A DNA stretch of 64,000 nucleotides from Siphonodentalium dalli (Eukaryota; Mollusca; Scaphopoda; Gadilida; Siphonodentaliidae). The notes beneath the pieces are model-generated. The model was not told the DNA's origin and searched no databases. It saw only the letters and a list, made by a program, of their open reading frames with translations. A program made the position numbers and the translations under genes. Each line of letters starts with the position of its first letter. Position 1 is the stretch's first letter. Shown here in pieces: positions 55,111 through 64,000 of the stretch. Location of the stretch: contig CP136062.1 in the NCBI GenBank assembly GCA_032622095.1, positions 165,004,590 through 165,068,589 on the forward strand, written 5' to 3'.

Positions 55111-55659
55111 TTACATGTAGAGTAATGATCCCCGATACATACTAAACATAGCTATCTTAACCGATGGGGGGAGACTGGAATATAATCGAACTATAAGTGA
55201 CCCCAACCAAATTGCCAAGGTCATACTCGGAGAGGCCGCGACCTATGAGTTATGCAATACTAGCCACAAAGGAAAGAAGTTCTTATGTAATAATTCCCAG
55301 TTCACCCATGGGTCAGTACAGACAAAGAGATGCACTAATGACGGCTACCAGTCATTAGCGATATATAAACCAGACATTAATCTACTCTTCAATTAGTTTC
55401 GGACTTCAGACTAATTGGCAGGCATCAACATCAGGTCGCTAATTAATAAGCGACGCTTTCGGTCGTTCTATGACATCTATGATTGATTCACAATTATGTA
55501 TCATTTACCATCACAAGCTGTTGACCATCCATTGATATTAGATGTGAATAAATGATATACAAGAACCGACTTCATTCTTCCACATAGATGAAATGATGCC
55601 GTTAGCAGTTCTGCGTCTCACTACTACACAACTTGAAGTCTCGGCCAATAAACGATCAA

Positions 55660-55895
55660 AACCAAAGCAAAATACAGAAGATTGCTGCCAAAACAAAGAA
55701 AAATACAAAAGATAGCAGCCAACCCAAAAAGAAAAAACCTTATAAAATTGCTACAGAAGATTGCTGCCAAAACAAAGAAAAAATACAGAAGATAGCAGCC
55801 AAACCAAAGAGAAAAAACTTTATAAAATTGCTACAGAACATTGCTGCCAAAACAAAGAAAATACAGAAGATAGCAGCAAAAATAAAGACAACTTT
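55660..55895 (+). repeat. Tandem repeat in the retrotransposon leader
   Basis: About four imperfect copies of a unit containing AATACAGAAGATTGCTGCC and AAAGAGAAAAAACTTTATAA. Open frames across it have no ATG and are period artefacts. Confidence 0.65.
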
Positions 55896-56184
55896 ATAAA
55901 TTGCTTACGAAGATCACAGCCAGAAGAAGATAACATAGACGAAAAAGAGAAGAAAAGACGAAAGAATCAAAGACAAGAACAAATAGACAATTTGAACTCG
56001 ACAGTTGTGATAGTTTATTCATAGGATTTGGTGAGTCAAACTTTTTCATTTTTGCCAGATGTGCGTTTTCACACCTTGTTAGAGGCTTGATTATTAACAC
56101 CCAATTCCACCCTAATTTTTTTTTCGCGTGGTATGGCCCTTGCCCCCAAACAATTTTAAAATCAAACACATTTAATTAACTTTC

Positions 56185-57391
56185 ATGGAACAACCGCCAC
56201 CCGAATCAGTAGAATATTCTAATCAAGATAGTTTATTTAATCGAACTTTCAATATGGAACGAGAATGCCACCTACACGCGGCCAGTAATTCAAACATGCA
56301 AGACATAAATATACCAAATCCATCCTTTCAAATTCCGAGCGCACAAAGACACACAGAATACCCTCATATCTCAATTAACGCGAGAAATAGGTAAATTTAA
56401 TATGACAATGCGTGAAACTTCTGCCGCCACCCATTCACAGGCCACAGTATCTGCCATTATAGGCATGAACGCAATGGTTACATCATTTGATGGCAAACCA
56501 TCAGAATTTTCAAATTGGATGCACGAAATTGAGAAATATTCCTCGACACTTGGGGCAGAGGACGAAACAATAATTAAAATAGCGGCCCAGACAAGTCGTT
56601 CATCTGTTTCCGAATTCGTGCAACGATACATCAATGACAATACAGTTAACGGCACACTAACGGTCACATGGCCTGATTTGAAAGCGCAGTTGCGATCCCG
56701 TTTCAGCGCGATAAGTGACGCACCACAGGCTCTGGCCATGTTGCAAACATTAAAACAAACACACCAGGAAACACTACCTATGTTTGCAGAGAGAATTCGA
56801 TCACTCGCAAACACTGCCTTTATTAATGAAATAAATACACAGGCGGTACAAACACAATTGGTAACATTTTTTGCAGATGGAATACGCGATGACCATATCA
56901 AATATACCTTAATTAAAGATGACCCAACGTCGCTCGACCGTGCCACAGAGATCGCAATGAAACAAATGAACATTAAACAGAGGTTCAAACTTCGCTATGG
57001 TGATAGAACATCGAGGTCAAATGAACAGCACCAAATACACGACTCCTTCCCACAACCCATGGAGATTGACCATTTTAGGCGACGTCCCATACTATGGAGA
57101 CCGCGCAATAATATATCTAATAGCTATGCAACTAACAAACCAATGCACCGCGCAAATCATCAGCAAAACCCCCCATTCAGAATGCCATCCAATTTTCAGA
57201 ATACTAACTTTAATAAACAAAGCAATTACATCCGCCAGGATCGAGTAAACAATATAGACTACAACTCAAACCGGCCAAACTTCTCAAATAAAATGAAACG
57301 CCAGTTTTGCACACTATGTAGGATGAACAACCACGATATACGAAATTGCCGAAGACGCATAGCCAATAACAAACATTATTTAAACATGTAA
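56185..57391 (+). CDS. gag: Gypsy gag (capsid and CCHC nucleocapsid)
   Basis: The main frame runs 56402-57391 (329 residues). It has a capsid-like region (AMVTSFDGKPSEFSNWMHEI, then FVQRYINDN and MFAERIRSLA) and a C-terminal zinc knuckle C303-x2-C306-x4-H311-x4-C316, which packages the RNA. A 69-residue frame from ATG 56185 to 56394 lies directly upstream in the preceding frame. The main frame is itself open before its first ATG (from at least 56342), so the true N-terminus may start at 56185 with a one-base frame change between them. The gag stop TAA (57389-57391) sits just after the slippery heptamer at 57379. Gag is translated without an intron. Confidence 0.85.
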
Positions 57392-57423
57392 GAATGTCTT
57401 TGAAGAAGCCGCAAGGACATTCT
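57379..57423 (+). promoter_or_regulatory. -1 ribosomal frameshift signal at the end of gag
   Basis: Heptamer T-TTA-AAC (57379-57385) in the gag codon phase, spacer ATGTA (57386-57390), then a stem 57391-57402 / 57412-57423 of 12 pairs (one G-U) with a 9-nt loop. A -1 slip avoids the gag TAA and enters the frame that is open to 57864. Confidence 0.8.
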
Positions 57424-57864
57424 AAAAATCATAATCATCATCATCATAATACATCATATCACAGCGCGAGATACCAAAACAAAGCCTTATTCAAGGCACC
57501 CTCAAACGATAGGACCATAAATAAATGTGCACCTAATTACCAGAAGCTAAGCAATTCTGCAATTAAACCAGCTGCCAATACCCTGACCGCCAGAACAGCA
57601 CGTGTTGCTACAAACGAACACAGACTTCGTTCAGACCAGGGCAATAAATTGAAACCTAATACATCTTATCATGCTGATACGAGCATGAACAAACACGTGC
57701 ATTCTCCAATTATAAATAGAAATTCCGCTGGTCACGTTATAACAGATATGAATAAACGATTACATAAGATCGGTCCCAAACAAAAGGACATTAATAGTGA
57801 AGTAAACACTAAAACTAGAAACCAACGACAAGCTAATCGAATTGCAACGGTTTACCAAAAATAA
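57394..57864 (+). CDS. Gag-pol linker frame, low complexity
   Basis: 156 residues, rich in Asn, His, Lys and Gln (HNHHHHNTS near the start), with no domain. It lies in the -1 frame relative to gag, exactly the frame reached by slippage at 57379. It ends TAC CAA AAA TAA and overlaps the protease frame from 57806. Probably a tether between nucleocapsid and protease rather than an independent protein. Confidence 0.55.
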   Translation: MSLKKPQGHSKNHNHHHHNTSYHSARYQNKALFKAPSNDRTINKCAPNYQKLSNSAIKPAANTLTARTARVATNEHRLRSDQGNKLKPNTSYHADTSMNKHVHSPIINRNSAGHVITDMNKRLHKIGPKQKDINSEVNTKTRNQRQANRIATVYQK

Positions 57865-58546
57865 TAATAATAACGAGCCGAGTAAAAACTGTCAAAGTAT
57901 AAATAACCAGTCTGAACAGATGCAATTGCATACATTACCTAAACTCAAATACCATGCAGAGATTGCACAAGGACTGCAACAGCAAACGCCTTGTTCAACA
58001 ATTATTAAAATTGGTAACCAACGCATTAGGGCATTACTTGACTCTGGGGCAAGTACAAGTTGCTTAAAATATGACGTATATCGATCCCTTCCAAATAAGC
58101 CCCCGTTAATAAAAGAAAAAATAATTCTGACCTCAGCAACAGGCCAAAATATGCAAGTATACGGCAGTATACATTTGCCCTTCAAAATTGGATCAATGTC
58201 ATTAGTACATAAGTTCTTTATATTACCCAACCTAGCAAGATCAGCGATATTTGGTCGCGATTTTTTAACAGACAAACATGTAAGACTCTATTTCGATTTG
58301 AATGCATTTAGAGTAGGCAACAAAACATTTCCCATGTTACAGGATTTACATATAGCATCATTGCTACGTTCGCGGCAAGATATCAAATTACCACCCCATT
58401 CATGCGCATTGGTGAACACAAAAATAATTGGTACACCAGACATGTATGAGACACCATATCTTGGAGTAAGTCACGCCGATATCGGCATATTTAAGGATGA
58501 ACCTAACGTGTCCATTATGGACGGGATAGTGTCTGCATCAAAATGA
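57806..58546 (+). CDS. Retropepsin-like protease domain
   Basis: Aspartic protease with active-site ALLDSGASTS (Asp at 58040-58042) and the C-terminal hydrophobic-Gly signature AIFGRDFL, followed by the usual linker (PPHSCALVNTKI, ETPYLGVSH). It cleaves the Gag-Pol polyprotein in the particle. The frame opens at 57806 after a stop and has no credible ATG before the domain, so it must be reached by frameshifting. It ends in TGA (58544-58546), after which the same frame continues into RT. Confidence 0.85.
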   Translation, partial: TLKLETNDKLIELQRFTKNNNNNEPSKNCQSINNQSEQMQLHTLPKLKYHAEIAQGLQQQTPCSTIIKIGNQRIRALLDSGASTSCLKYDVYRSLPNKPPLIKEKIILTSATGQNMQVYGSIHLPFKIGSMSLVHKFFILPNLARSAIFGRDFLTDKHVRLYFDLNAFRVGNKTFPMLQDLHIASLLRSRQDIKLPPHSCALVNTKIIGTPDMYETPYLGVSHADIGIFKDEPNVSIMDGIVSASK

Positions 58547-61500
58547 GATATACCGGTCATGATCATGAATAATTCAGACTCGTATATGTCTATATTTAAA
58601 GGTAATATAGTTGCGAAAACACATGGCCCAAGTTCAGACCAGATCTGTCAAACAAAGGCTAAGGTACCCACAACAAATAAAATGAATGATTCTCAAGAAG
58701 TATATAGTATAGAAAATCAAACAAAAATATCTAAGGCTGGCCAGAAACCTTTCAAATTGGACGATATATGTGCCCCCGACCACCACAAAATTGAACTACT
58801 TGAACTGATCTCCCAATATCAAGATGTGTTTACAAACGATCCAAATAAGGTAGGATTTTGCGATAAAATAGTCATGCGTGTGGATACCAAACCAGATGCA
58901 GAACCTATCTTTTGTCGTGCGTATCCTACTCCATTACATAGACGCGAACACATGGAAAAAGCACTTCAAAAATTATTCGACGCTGGTATTATAAAGAAAA
59001 CTACAAACGCGAGTTGGTCATTTCCTGCCTTATTGATCCGTAAGGGAATCGTAGATCCTAATGGAAATCAAAATTATAGACTATGTATAGACCTGAGAAA
59101 GCTAAATAAAATCACCGTCCCATTACGATGGTACCTCCCCTCTTTTACCGAAGTTTCCAGCCGCCTCCAAAAATCCAAAGTTTTTTCCACAATCGACATT
59201 AGCCAAGCTTATCATGTTATCGGTGTTCTCAAAGAACATCAAGAAAAGTTAACTATGAACACAGATTTTGGATTGTTTTCTTTCACAAGGGCCCCATTTG
59301 GCTATTGCAACTCGAGCGCGACGTTTTTGACATTAATCCATAAAGCATTGGAAGGGTTAAGTTTTGTCGACAGCTTCGTCGACGATTTAATTTGTCACAG
59401 CGAAACGGAGGCCCTCCATAAACAGCACCTCAAAATAGTATTCGAACGACTCAGAGAGTATGGATTAGTAGCTCGATTAACAAAGTCCCAATTTTATATG
59501 AAAGAAGTAAAAATTTTAGGGCATATCGTATCACAAAATGGAACGCGCCCAGATCCCGCCAAAGTTAAAGCCATACAAGATGTGCCAGCCCCAACACCAG
59601 TGAAAGAAGTCCGTAGAGTATTAGGAATTTTTAATTTTTATCGCAACTATTGTAAAGATTTCTCCGACACCGCTGCATCATTAATTAAATTAACCGCTCG
59701 TTACGCAAAATTTGCATGGTCCGAAGAATGTCAAAATGCTTTTGATACACTAAAACAAAATTTGCTTAAAGTACCTACTCTGGCCTACCCTGATAGGAAC
59801 AGGAAAATGATCTTATATTGTGATGCATCAATGCATTCAGTGGGGGGATCATTAGTCCAGCCATACCCAGAAAACAAATTAGAAACGGATATCAAAACCC
59901 CGGAATTTCCAATTTGCTTTGTTAGCAAAAAGTTGAATCACTCTCAACGAAATTACAGTACTACAGAGCGCGAAGCACTCGCCATATATGTATGTCTAAA
60001 GAAACTCAATTTCTATCTAGAAGGATCGGACGTAGAAATACGAACAGATCATTTACCCCTAGTTTCTATGTTTCAAAATACTCAGATGGCTAATAAACGT
60101 ATTCAAAAATGGTTTATTGAAATTTCCGCATACAATCCAAAACTTACTTATATACAAGGGTCTGAAAATATCGCCGCTGACTTTTGTTCCCGGGTGGACC
60201 CGACAAACCAACAGAGTATGTCAGAGTGTTCAATGGAGAGCGAAGAGAAAACGCCATATGACATAGCGATCAATGACGGATCACTAAACATATTAGATTC
60301 ACAGAAAATAAAAAATTACGTCAAGACAATAGGTAAACAAAAAGCGCATACGTTGCCCGATACTATATTAATTTCCGAAAATGAACAACTAAATGTACCT
60401 ACCAATATCGAAGAAATGCAAAAAGACGACCATATTATATCAGACATAATTCGAAAATTAAAATCCGATAAACCACCCGAAAAAATAACAAAGCAATATA
60501 TATTGAAAGACGGAATTCTATACTATATGTCTGTATTTAATGAGCAAGCATCAGAACGCATTTATGTCCCGGAAAAGCTGACTAAGCAGATAATTTCTGA
60601 ATATCATATTGTCGGTCATTATGGATCCCAACGAATGTACCATACCATACGTTTGCGATATTATTGGCCACGAATGTTCCCAATGATAGTCAGTTTCGCC
60701 AACAATTGCCACATTTGTAAACAAAGAAATCAAAACACTGCCCGTATTCCAAATCAAATAACGGATATACCGAGCCGACCAGGGGAAATGATCGCGATAG
60801 ATTTAATGGGAAAATTTAACCCACCCACAGCCAGCGGCAATTCCTACATTCTAACGGTCATAGATTTATTCAGTTTACACAAAATGGCATATGCGCTTCC
60901 CACAAAACATGCCGAAGTGGTCGCTGAAAGACTTATGACTCAGTATTTCACCATATTTGGTTATCCAGCCTGTCTGGTCTCAGATAATGGCAGTGACGTA
61001 TGCAGTGAGGTATTCAAAATAATATCTAACTACTATGTTATTCAGCATCGCAAGACCTCGTTCTATGCACCGTTCAGCAACGGGTCAAGTGAACGATCTC
61101 ATCGTGACTACAATGGAATATTAGCCAAATTAACTGAGGGAAATCCAACATCATGGGACCTATTTCTCAATTTCGCATCAGAAGCCATGAATTTTCATGT
61201 CTCAGCAACGACTCAATTTTCTCCATATTTTTTAACTTTCTGCAGACACCCCCAAATAAATATTGACAAGATACTGACACCGCGTCAGAAATACACGGGT
61301 GAATGCCTCATTCAACAGTTACTAGAGAAGCAGCACTTCACATTTCAATTAGTTAAACAAAATATGAAACAAGTCAAGACGAAACGAAACGAAAACAGTA
61401 AAGGTAAAATACCGGAATTTCCCATAGGTTCCCAGGTCTATGTTAAGAATCACAGACAAACCCATAAATTAGGTATGAAATATGATCCATTTTGGGTGAT

Positions 61501-62128
61501 ACTTAAACAAACAGGACCAGTTTCATATGTGATTCGTAATCAAATTACAGGCAGTTTATCTAAAAGTCATGCCAAACATTTAAAATTAGCGACAAATAAA
61601 TGGCATACACCACAATTACAGGAGAACCAGAAAGTTCGAAAAAGCAGATTTGTATTCCCACATAAGTCAACAACACAAAGCTCCGATGCTGACATATCGA
61701 GTAATAGCAACAATTCGGACACCGAAAATGAGAACCACGATACAGCCCCTTTAACACAGTTAATACGACAAAACCGCGTCATCCGGGACGGATCGGATTC
61801 AAATGAACCAGTGCCCCTACCAGAGATGGCACATAAGTTGATAGCATCAAAGCGCGAACATGAAAAACAATCATTTTCATCAACCGAACCATATAACCCT
61901 TATGATATGCTAACGCAAAACGATGAAGCAAAAATGTACAATGCAAGTTCATCAACCGAGCCATACAATCCGTATGACATGTCAACCCAACAATTAGTAC
62001 AACAAAACAAGCGTAAAAGCAAGTCCAGTTGCGACACATATAACATGTCAACCGAAAATTATGATCCTTTCGATATAACCACTCAAACCGACAAAAATAG
62101 CACAGACGAACAGAGCATGTCGATATAG
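58547..62128 (+). CDS. pol: Gypsy pol: reverse transcriptase, RNase H, integrase
   Basis: 1189 residues from ATG 58559. RT: LCIDLRKLNK, TIDISQAYH (D213), FTRAPFGYC and the catalytic box FVDD (D275, D276). RNase H: LYCDAS (D422), TTEREALA (E470), RTDH (D497), AADFCSR (D541). Integrase: zinc finger H683, H687, C717, C720; catalytic D748, D809 and E845 with 35-residue spacing; GPY/F-like KYDPFWVILKQTGPVSYVI; no obvious chromodomain. The C-terminal tail holds three copies of a TEPYNPYDMSTQ-like motif. The stretch directly after the TGA (DIPVMIMNNSDS) already resembles the usual protease-RT linker, so protease and RT were probably one reading frame. All catalytic residues are present, so the copy looks young. 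Confidence 0.95.
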   Translation, partial: DIPVMIMNNSDSYMSIFKGNIVAKTHGPSSDQICQTKAKVPTTNKMNDSQEVYSIENQTKISKAGQKPFKLDDICAPDHHKIELLELISQYQDVFTNDPNKVGFCDKIVMRVDTKPDAEPIFCRAYPTPLHRREHMEKALQKLFDAGIIKKTTNASWSFPALLIRKGIVDPNGNQNYRLCIDLRKLNKITVPLRWYLPSFTEVSSRLQKSKVFSTIDISQAYHVIGVLKEHQEKLTMNTDFGLFSFTRAPFGYCNSSATFLTLIHKALEGLSFVDSFVDDLICHSETEALHKQHLKIVFERLREYGLVARLTKSQFYMKEVKILGHIVSQNGTRPDPAKVKAIQDVPAPTPVKEVRRVLGIFNFYRNYCKDFSDTAASLIKLTARYAKFAWSEECQNAFDTLKQNLLKVPTLAYPDRNRKMILYCDASMHSVGGSLVQPYPENKLETDIKTPEFPICFVSKKLNHSQRNYSTTEREALAIYVCLKKLNFYLEGSDVEIRTDHLPLVSMFQNTQMANKRIQKWFIEISAYNPKLTYIQGSENIAADFCSRVDPTNQQSMSECSMESEEKTPYDIAINDGSLNILDSQKIKNYVKTIGKQKAHTLPDTILISENEQLNVPTNIEEMQKDDHIISDIIRKLKSDKPPEKITKQYILKDGILYYMSVFNEQASERIYVPEKLTKQIISEYHIVGHYGSQRMYHTIRLRYYWPRMFPMIVSFANNCHICKQRNQNTARIPNQITDIPSRPGEMIAIDLMGKFNPPTASGNSYILTVIDLFSLHKMAYALPTKHAEVVAERLMTQYFTIFGYPACLVSDNGSDVCSEVFKIISNYYVIQHRKTSFYAPFSNGSSERSHRDYNGILAKLTEGNPTSWDLFLNFASEAMNFHVSATTQFSPYFLTFCRHPQINIDKILTPRQKYTGECLIQQLLEKQHFTFQLVKQNMKQVKTKRNENSKGKIPEFPIGSQVYVKNHRQTHKLGMKYDPFWVILKQTGPVSYVIRNQITGSLSKSHAKHLKLATNKWHTPQLQENQKVRKSRFVFPHKSTTQSSDADISSNSNNSDTENENHDTAPLTQLIRQNRVIRDGSDSNEPVPLPEMAHKLIASKREHEKQSFSSTEPYNPYDMLTQNDEAKMYNASSSTEPYNPYDMSTQQLVQQNKRKSKSSCDTYNMSTENYDPFDITTQTDKNSTDEQSMSI

Positions 62129-64000
62129 GAAAATAAAATATGTAAACAACTACCATAATTAGATAACATACATAATCATAAAAGCAACTTAGCTCATACA
62201 CTCAACTCTATATCCAAAAGCACGAAACGAAAACAGCTCACACATGTATAAACTTTAACTGAATAAAACTCAACAACTTAACTCCAGGAACAAACTGACA
62301 AAGTAAAAATTAGCAATTCTAACAAAGACGACCAGATCTATACCGCGCGAAATGCAACGAATATTATTGGACAATCTCCACCTATCATAAATAAATAGCA
62401 CCCTGTCGTAAAAAGACACAATACAAAGAGAGAATTGTCATCGCGCAAAACCAGGACTGCCAGACCATGTGCAGTACATGTAACACGATATGGCAATCAC
62501 ACACGCACCAAGTGGGTGACATATTTCTTTTCACCAACCCGCCCAGATGCACAAAATCGAGACTTAATTAATCAAAGAAACCGATCTGAACTATACAAAG
62601 TGGGTTGGCCAATAATACAGAAATTTAACGCCATGTACCCGTATATATCACGCACATGTACCCGTATATATCACGCACATGGCCCCCTCACAGCAAGGCA
62701 ATATTTCATCTCCAGCAAGTTATCACCTGGCGGCCAACACGCTTTATTATCGCATCAATCAACAATTCGGGAGACGCGAATAACTTCGACCTCTTCAAAT
62801 TTCAGGCGAATCGCATGCATTAATTTAAATGCTAAATCAAAGCAAGAAACATGAAGCATTTCCACTCATACAAGTTTAGATGCCAAGTTCATAATTTGTC
62901 AGACAGTTTTGCCTCATTAGCACTCAGATAATAGCATGTGTCACGACGGACACGTATACTAATTAAATGATTCACGCCCCATCTTCGGAATAATTATCAC
63001 ATACACCGAGTAGGCAATTACGTCATAATGAACCGTGTTAATCACCCCAACGATAAACCCATAATTTGATATCATACACTTAATCACGCGTAGTTACCAC
63101 CCCGTGTTCAATCCAATGCAAAAGCGACGATTCAGGGCCTAAATCATCGCTAGTCCGGTCGGGTAAAATGCGGATCATAATATGGATCCTGTACAGAAGT
63201 GCAATCAAATGTCTGATCAACTTTGATTCCACATAGATCAAATGAACTAGTATAGAGGCCAGGAAACGCATCTCAACACATACGGGTAACTACTCTTCAT
63301 ATAAACATATCATGATTTATTATACTCCCAAAGATAGCTTTACCGGTTCAAGTTATCCAAATAATCACAATTATATACCGCTTGTAATATATCTTAATCT
63401 CAAGTGTCAAAATCGCCCCACGCTACATCGACAAATACAATTGTCACATGGCGGGGTATGACAATAACATAGGCTGAAATGAGGGCCTACATTAAGGGAC
63501 AAGCGCATATATCTCAGTATATAACTTTAATTGTGATGTAGCAATGCCAAGCATCAATGATGACCGAATCAATCGATATTTTTACCGTACGCGCGCGATG
63601 TAAAACTTCAAACCCAAGTACCCAGTTGATATCGTACTCCAGTATAAATCATACGACATTATATGAAAACAAATTTATTTCTATCTCAACCACAAATAAA
63701 TATCACATGAATGCAAATGGCAGCCCATGTTTGAAGCAATCGCACAAATCCCAATATTTGTATATACAAAGCACGACTAACAACAGAGCCTACACCCCTC
63801 CCTCAATATTTAAACCAATTGAGTCCCACCCGAATCATTTTAATCATGTAACAGTTCTCCCAATTTTTTTTATTATCATACAATTTTAATCATTATTTTC
63901 CAACCCCATTTCCAAATCATTACAACCGAATGCCTCCAAAAATACAAGCTTTGCAAACGCACATCTTATCGCAATAATGAAACAGTTTGTCCACAAGCCA
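62129..64000 (+). other. 3' region of the retrotransposon, no recognised gene
   Basis: A+C-rich strand bias like the coding part. ACCCGTATATATCACGCACA is tandemly duplicated at 62637-62680. The frame 62435-62854 has no ATG start and no env-like features (no signal peptide or membrane anchor seen). The 3' LTR is expected beyond 64000. Confidence 0.45.

Larger units (their letters stand above)
55117..64000 (+). mobile_element. Ty3/Gypsy-type LTR retrotransposon (3' end outside window)
   Basis: Order gag, protease, RT, RNase H, integrase identifies a Ty3/Gypsy element. A probable 5' LTR lies at about 55117-55586: GATATATAAA at 55360 as TATA box, AATAAA at 55547 as poly(A) signal, and TG...CA-like edges. 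These edges are tentative because no second LTR is seen before 64000. A leader with (AAAACAAAG...GATTGCTGCC)n repeats (55660-55890) precedes gag. About 1.9 kb of A+C-rich sequence follows pol. Confidence 0.75.

Noticed and set aside
55633-56024. Lys/Gln-rich ORFs before gag
   Set aside because: They begin at a non-ATG codon and follow the tandem-repeat period of the retrotransposon leader.
56371-56988. 205-codon ORF antisense to gag
   Set aside because: Shadow of the gag frame; no independent motif.
61779-62201. 140-codon ORF antisense to the pol tail
   Set aside because: Cys/Tyr-rich because it is opposite the Ser/Thr/Asn-rich tail; overlaps the well-supported pol CDS.
62435-62854. Possible env or third retroelement ORF
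   Set aside because: No ATG start, no signal peptide, membrane segment or cleavage site seen; not supported.

Overview
Eukaryotic, A+T-rich, intron- and transposon-dense nuclear DNA. The best reading is a lophotrochozoan animal, most likely a mollusc and probably a bivalve. The reasons are split animal genes, many TIR elements, and repeat families built from tandem cores of about 155-180 bp, a (GTCC)n-type tract and a terminal hairpin, the layout I associate with molluscan 'pearl'/Helitron-like repeats. No prokaryotic operon, CRISPR array, rRNA or tRNA gene was recognised. Species cannot be named from the sequence alone.

Two host genes are supported. (1) An apparently intronless seven-transmembrane receptor of the cAMP-receptor-like/GPR157-like type at 6363-7364 (+). 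A small TTAA-flanked MITE has landed exactly on its stop codon. (2) The 3' half of the splicing-factor gene SF3B3 (SF3b130/SAP130), minus strand, 52113 down to 24774. Twelve exons with consensus splice sites join in frame into the last 595 residues of a protein whose human orthologue is about 1217 residues. The 5' half must lie beyond position 64000.

Layout: 1-6.3 kb is intergenic with inverted repeats and a foldback element. 6.36-7.36 kb is the receptor. 7.36-24.7 kb is intergenic and almost wholly repeats: TTAA-target MITEs, decayed LINE fragments, tandem-core repeats, a decayed BED-finger hAT element and nested insertions. 24.77-52.11 kb is SF3B3, with introns swollen by MITEs, a second copy of the decayed hAT family (32.6-33.6 kb), a Tc1-like TIR element (34.0-36.6 kb), an intact autonomous-looking hAT transposon with an exact 8-bp target duplication (38.95-41.89 kb), a 0.5-kb tandem duplication (44.6-45.6 kb) and a 2.7-kb 36-bp minisatellite (48.4-51.15 kb). 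About 55.1 kb to the window end is a Ty3/Gypsy-type LTR retrotransposon (gag, protease, RT-RNaseH-integrase), probably inside the next SF3B3 intron.

The most interesting signals are these. The retrotransposon carries a textbook -1 frameshift site at the end of gag: heptamer TTTAAAC in the correct phase, a 5-nt spacer and a 12-bp stem. A single palindromic hairpin module of about 70 bp recurs some two dozen times inside otherwise different MITE families. A 24-bp tandem duplication in SF3B3 creates two identical splice donors, and use of the distal one would add a premature stop.
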